A DNA stretch of 64,000 bases from assembly GCA_937898685.1 (NCBI GenBank), contig CALEJT010000017.1, forward strand, positions 124,001 to 188,000, given 5' to 3'. Made by a program: the position numbers and the translations under genes. Of the stretch, positions 61,598 through 64,000 are shown piece by piece; within the stretch, counting starts at the first letter, position 1, and every line of letters starts with the position of its first letter. Origin of the DNA: an uncultured Gammaproteobacteria bacterium. GTDB lineage: Bacteria > Pseudomonadota > Gammaproteobacteria > Pseudomonadales > Pseudohongiellaceae. The notes beneath the pieces were generated by a model, which saw nothing but the letters and a program-made list of their open reading frames with translations, was not told where the DNA came from and searched no databases.

Positions 61598-62806
61598 CTA
61601 GCGGGCCTGAGGTGCGAGGCGGCTGCGCAGGGCGCGTTTGAGTTTGGGATCGGCGACGCCGGTGAGTGCGATGCGTTCGCAGCCGTTGAAGGCGGCGAAT
61701 TCCGTGAGGCGCGCGGCGAGTTTGTCGAGCAGCATTTCATCCAATGGCACTTCGTCTTCGAGCACCAGGTTGCGCAGGTGCAGCGTGCCGCTTTCGCGTT
61801 CGGCCTTGGGGTCCATGCGGCCGATGAAGCGGGTGCCATAGAGGAGCGGCAGCGCGAAGTAGCCGTACTTGCGCTTGCTTGGCGGCAGGTAGATCTCGGT
61901 CTGGTAGTCGAAGCCGAAGAGTTCCTTCACGCGCTTGCGCTGGATCACCGCATTGTCGAACGGCGACAGGATGTGCAGCCGCGGTTCGACGCGGCGCAGC
62001 GACTGTTCCAGTAGCGCCGGTGTGCTGTAGTAGCGCTGCTTCGGCATCGAGGCGAGCTGCACCTCCACCACTTCCCCCACTTCCACCAGGGCCGGCAGCG
62101 CCAGTTCCACCGCTTCCTTCAGATCGGGTTGCAGGTAGTGGATTTCCTGCCGGCGCAACAGACCATGGGCCTGCAGCGCCTGCCGCACGACGAAGCTGCC
62201 AAGTTCGAGTGGCGTCGGCGGCGTGAGATCGAGATTGGAAGGCAGCAGACGTTCCGGCAAATCGTACTGCCGTTGGAAGTTGTGCCGCGCGCGCACCATC
62301 ACCTCGCCCGCCATGAAGAGTTCATGCAGCGCCTTCTTTGCCGGCTTGCCATCCCACATGCCCTTCGAGACGTGACCATGACTTTCGAAGTCGCGCGCAT
62401 AGAGCGGACCTTCGTTGCGCAGACGTTCGAGCACGTGGCGCTTCACTGCCGCATCCACCTTGAACCAATGCCGTGCGCGCTTGTGGATGTGCTCCATGCG
62501 ATGGCGATAGAAGCGATAGTGCGCGATCGGCATGAAGGCCACGGCGTGATGCCAGTACTCGAATAGCTTCTGTTGTTCGAGCAGTCGATAGAGCTGCGGC
62601 GGCGCGTAGTCGGGCACGCGCGAGAACAGGGTGTGATGATGTGCGCGTTGTATCACTGCGATGGCATCGAGCTGCACGTAGCCGAGTGACTGTACGGCAG
62701 AAAGTGCGCCTTTCGCGGCACGTCCCCAACTCGGACGCTGACGCAACAGACCCTGCTGATGCAGCGTCAGGCGCCGAGCGAACTCGAGATCGATCTGTTG
62801 CGTCAT
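61598..62806 (-). CDS. ycaQ: YcaQ-type DNA glycosylase (HTH_42)
   Basis: A 402-residue winged-helix DNA glycosylase of the YcaQ/AlkX family, which removes alkylated purines including nitrogen-mustard interstrand crosslinks. The catalytic QxD motif is Q45-L46-D47 in LGYVQLDAIAVIQRAHH. Further family blocks are LFEYWHHAVAFMP, HGHVSKGMWDGKPAKKALHELF, LSPFDNAVIQRKRVKELFGFDY and the C-terminal GRMDPKAERESGTL. The length fits E. coli YcaQ (410). MTQQIDLE at 62806 is chosen over an upstream in-frame codon with an unconserved tail. Confidence 0.92.
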   Translation of the reverse strand: MTQQIDLEFARRLTLHQQGLLRQRPSWGRAAKGALSAVQSLGYVQLDAIAVIQRAHHHTLFSRVPDYAPPQLYRLLEQQKLFEYWHHAVAFMPIAHYRFYRHRMEHIHKRARHWFKVDAAVKRHVLERLRNEGPLYARDFESHGHVSKGMWDGKPAKKALHELFMAGEVMVRARHNFQRQYDLPERLLPSNLDLTPPTPLELGSFVVRQALQAHGLLRRQEIHYLQPDLKEAVELALPALVEVGEVVEVQLASMPKQRYYSTPALLEQSLRRVEPRLHILSPFDNAVIQRKRVKELFGFDYQTEIYLPPSKRKYGYFALPLLYGTRFIGRMDPKAERESGTLHLRNLVLEDEVPLDEMLLDKLAARLTEFAAFNGCERIALTGVADPKLKRALRSRLAPQAR

Positions 62807-62986
62807 GGCTGCGTCACGCGTGGCGGATCCATTACGGCACGAACGGTTTGGTTCGTTGGTACTTACCAATGTTTGCTGGTCCCACCCCGAGTCGTAGGCG
62901 TAGAATCGCGCGACTTCGTTTGGCAGGCGGCCCGCACGATAACAGGAAACGCCGCCGCATACTCAAGCTGCAAGAGCCGGACCCGC

Positions 62987-64000
62987 ATGAACGTCAGTGC
63001 CACTGCTTCTCCCTGGTCGCCCCTGAAGTTCTCCACCTTCCGCTGGTTGTGGCTCGCCACACTGGTGTCGAACATCGGCTCGTGGATGCATGAGACGGGA
63101 TCGGGTTGGTTGATCACCACGCTCACCGATTCGCCGGTGACCGTCGCACTGCTGCAAACCGCCACTTCGCTTCCGGCCTTCTTCATCCTGCTGCCATCGG
63201 GTGCGCTGTCCGACATTCTCGATCGCCGTCTCTATCTGATGAGCGGCAATCTCTTGATGATGGCGGTGGCGGCACTCACTGCTCTGCTCACTCTCACCGA
63301 CACCATCGCGGCGTGGAGTTTGTTGCTGCTCACTTTGTTCCGCGGCATCGGTACCGCGATGATCATGCCCACCTGGCAGGCGATCGTGCCGGAGATCGTG
63401 CCGCGCGCCGAACTGCCGTCGGCGATCGGGCTCAACACCTTGGGCATGAATGTGAGCCGTGTGATCGGTTCGCTGGTGGCCGGGCTCATCATCGCGTCGC
63501 TCGGCACCGGCATGGTGTTCGTGGTGAACGCGCTCAGCTTGAGCTTCGTGATCGTGGTGCTGCTGCGTTGGAAGCGCGTGCCGCCGAAGACCGACCTGCC
63601 GCCCGAGAAGTTCACGCGCGCGATCATGACCGGGCTGCGCTACACGCGTCATTCGCCCGCTCTTCTTTCTACTATATATAGGAGCGTTGGTTTCTACTTC
63701 TTCGCCAGCGTGATGTGGGCGCTGTTGCCGCTCATCGCGCGCGACCTGCTGCAGGGCGACGCCCGCACGTACAGCTATTTATTTGCTGCCATCAGCATCG
63801 GCGCCATCGGCAGCGCGTTCGTGCTTCCTGCTCTGCGCAGCCGCTTCAACAACGATCAGCTCATCACCTACGCCTCGCGCGTGTTCGCGGTGGGCATGAG
63901 TCTGACGGCACTGGTGCACGTGCAGGTGGTGGCGCTGCTCTCACTCTGCTTGTGTGGTGCGGCGTGGATCACGGTGATGACCTGCGCCCAGACCGCAGCG
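62987..64000 (+). CDS. MFS transporter, EntS/MFS_3-like, partial
   Basis: The first 338 codons of a major facilitator protein cut by the window end. It opens MNVSATASPWSPLKFSTFRWLWLATL. The SDILDRRLYL loop matches the family cytoplasmic signature between helices 2 and 3. GTAMIMPTWQAIVPEIVPRAELPSAIGLN is typical of the MFS_3/EntS enterobactin-exporter group. About nine membrane segments are visible. A short AT-rich codon run (about 63669-63681, TCTACTATATATAGG) stands out from the local GC-rich codon use but keeps the frame. It is divergent from ycaQ. The substrate is unknown. Confidence 0.88.
   Translation, partial: MNVSATASPWSPLKFSTFRWLWLATLVSNIGSWMHETGSGWLITTLTDSPVTVALLQTATSLPAFFILLPSGALSDILDRRLYLMSGNLLMMAVAALTALLTLTDTIAAWSLLLLTLFRGIGTAMIMPTWQAIVPEIVPRAELPSAIGLNTLGMNVSRVIGSLVAGLIIASLGTGMVFVVNALSLSFVIVVLLRWKRVPPKTDLPPEKFTRAIMTGLRYTRHSPALLSTIYRSVGFYFFASVMWALLPLIARDLLQGDARTYSYLFAAISIGAIGSAFVLPALRSRFNNDQLITYASRVFAVGMSLTALVHVQVVALLSLCLCGAAWITVMTCAQTAA

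Overview
The window is GC-rich, densely coded chromosomal DNA from a gammaproteobacterium. The evidence is conserved core blocks: aroQ-accB-accC-prmA-DUF3426-dusB-fis-purH-purD, lptD-surA-pdxA-rsmA-apaG-apaH-cca with divergent amgK-murU, and a coq7/osmC/crp/trp block arranged much as in pseudomonads. Exported DUF1552 and DUF1592 proteins and a CYP152 cytochrome P450 suggest an environmental lineage. The species cannot be named from sequence alone. I see no rRNA, insertion sequence, prophage or CRISPR array. One tRNA gene, tRNA-Arg(CCG), is present.

Layout. (1) 0.1-6.4 kb, minus strand: a four-gene unit of exported proteins, in transcription order a c-heme DUF1592-type protein, a Tat-exported DUF1552 protein, a Tat-type metallo-beta-lactamase-fold protein and a secreted ankyrin-repeat protein. 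(2) 6.6-14.8 kb: a YbdG/MscM-type mechanosensitive channel and an ApbE-DUF2271 fusion, convergent with tamA-tamB. (3) 15-24.8 kb, plus strand: aroQ, accBC, prmA, a zinc-ribbon DUF3426 protein with a long acidic linker, dusB-fis, purH, purD and coq7, closed by a bidirectional terminator. (4) 24.9-31 kb: a SYLF lipid-binding protein, an OsmC-like protein, crp, then dgkA-trpC-trpG-trpE-rpe. trpD is not between trpG and trpC, and gph is not between rpe and trpE.

(5) 31-44 kb: an EamA transporter, htpX, a LOG-family protein and murU-amgK (cell-wall MurNAc recycling), divergent from the lptD-surA-pdxA-rsmA-apaG-apaH-cca cluster. (6) 44-48.8 kb: a lipoprotein Dcp-type M3 peptidase, a half-size GDT1 cation transporter preceded by a 19-codon ORF with a strong Shine-Dalgarno sequence, and a divergent LysR/pirin pair with a T-N11-A operator.

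(7) 48.8-64 kb, accessory: a MexEF-OprN-like RND pump (OMF, RND, MFP) with a divergent TetR repressor and a clear palindromic operator; DedA; a CYP152 peroxygenase; a LysR/SDR pair; an HxlR regulator divergent from a flavin reductase fused to an ABM domain; an AT-rich gap beside tRNA-Arg(CCG); a YcaQ-type DNA glycosylase; and an MFS exporter cut by the window end. Four divergent regulator-target pairs lie within about 13 kb, each with a palindrome between the genes. This looks like a chemical-stress and efflux region.
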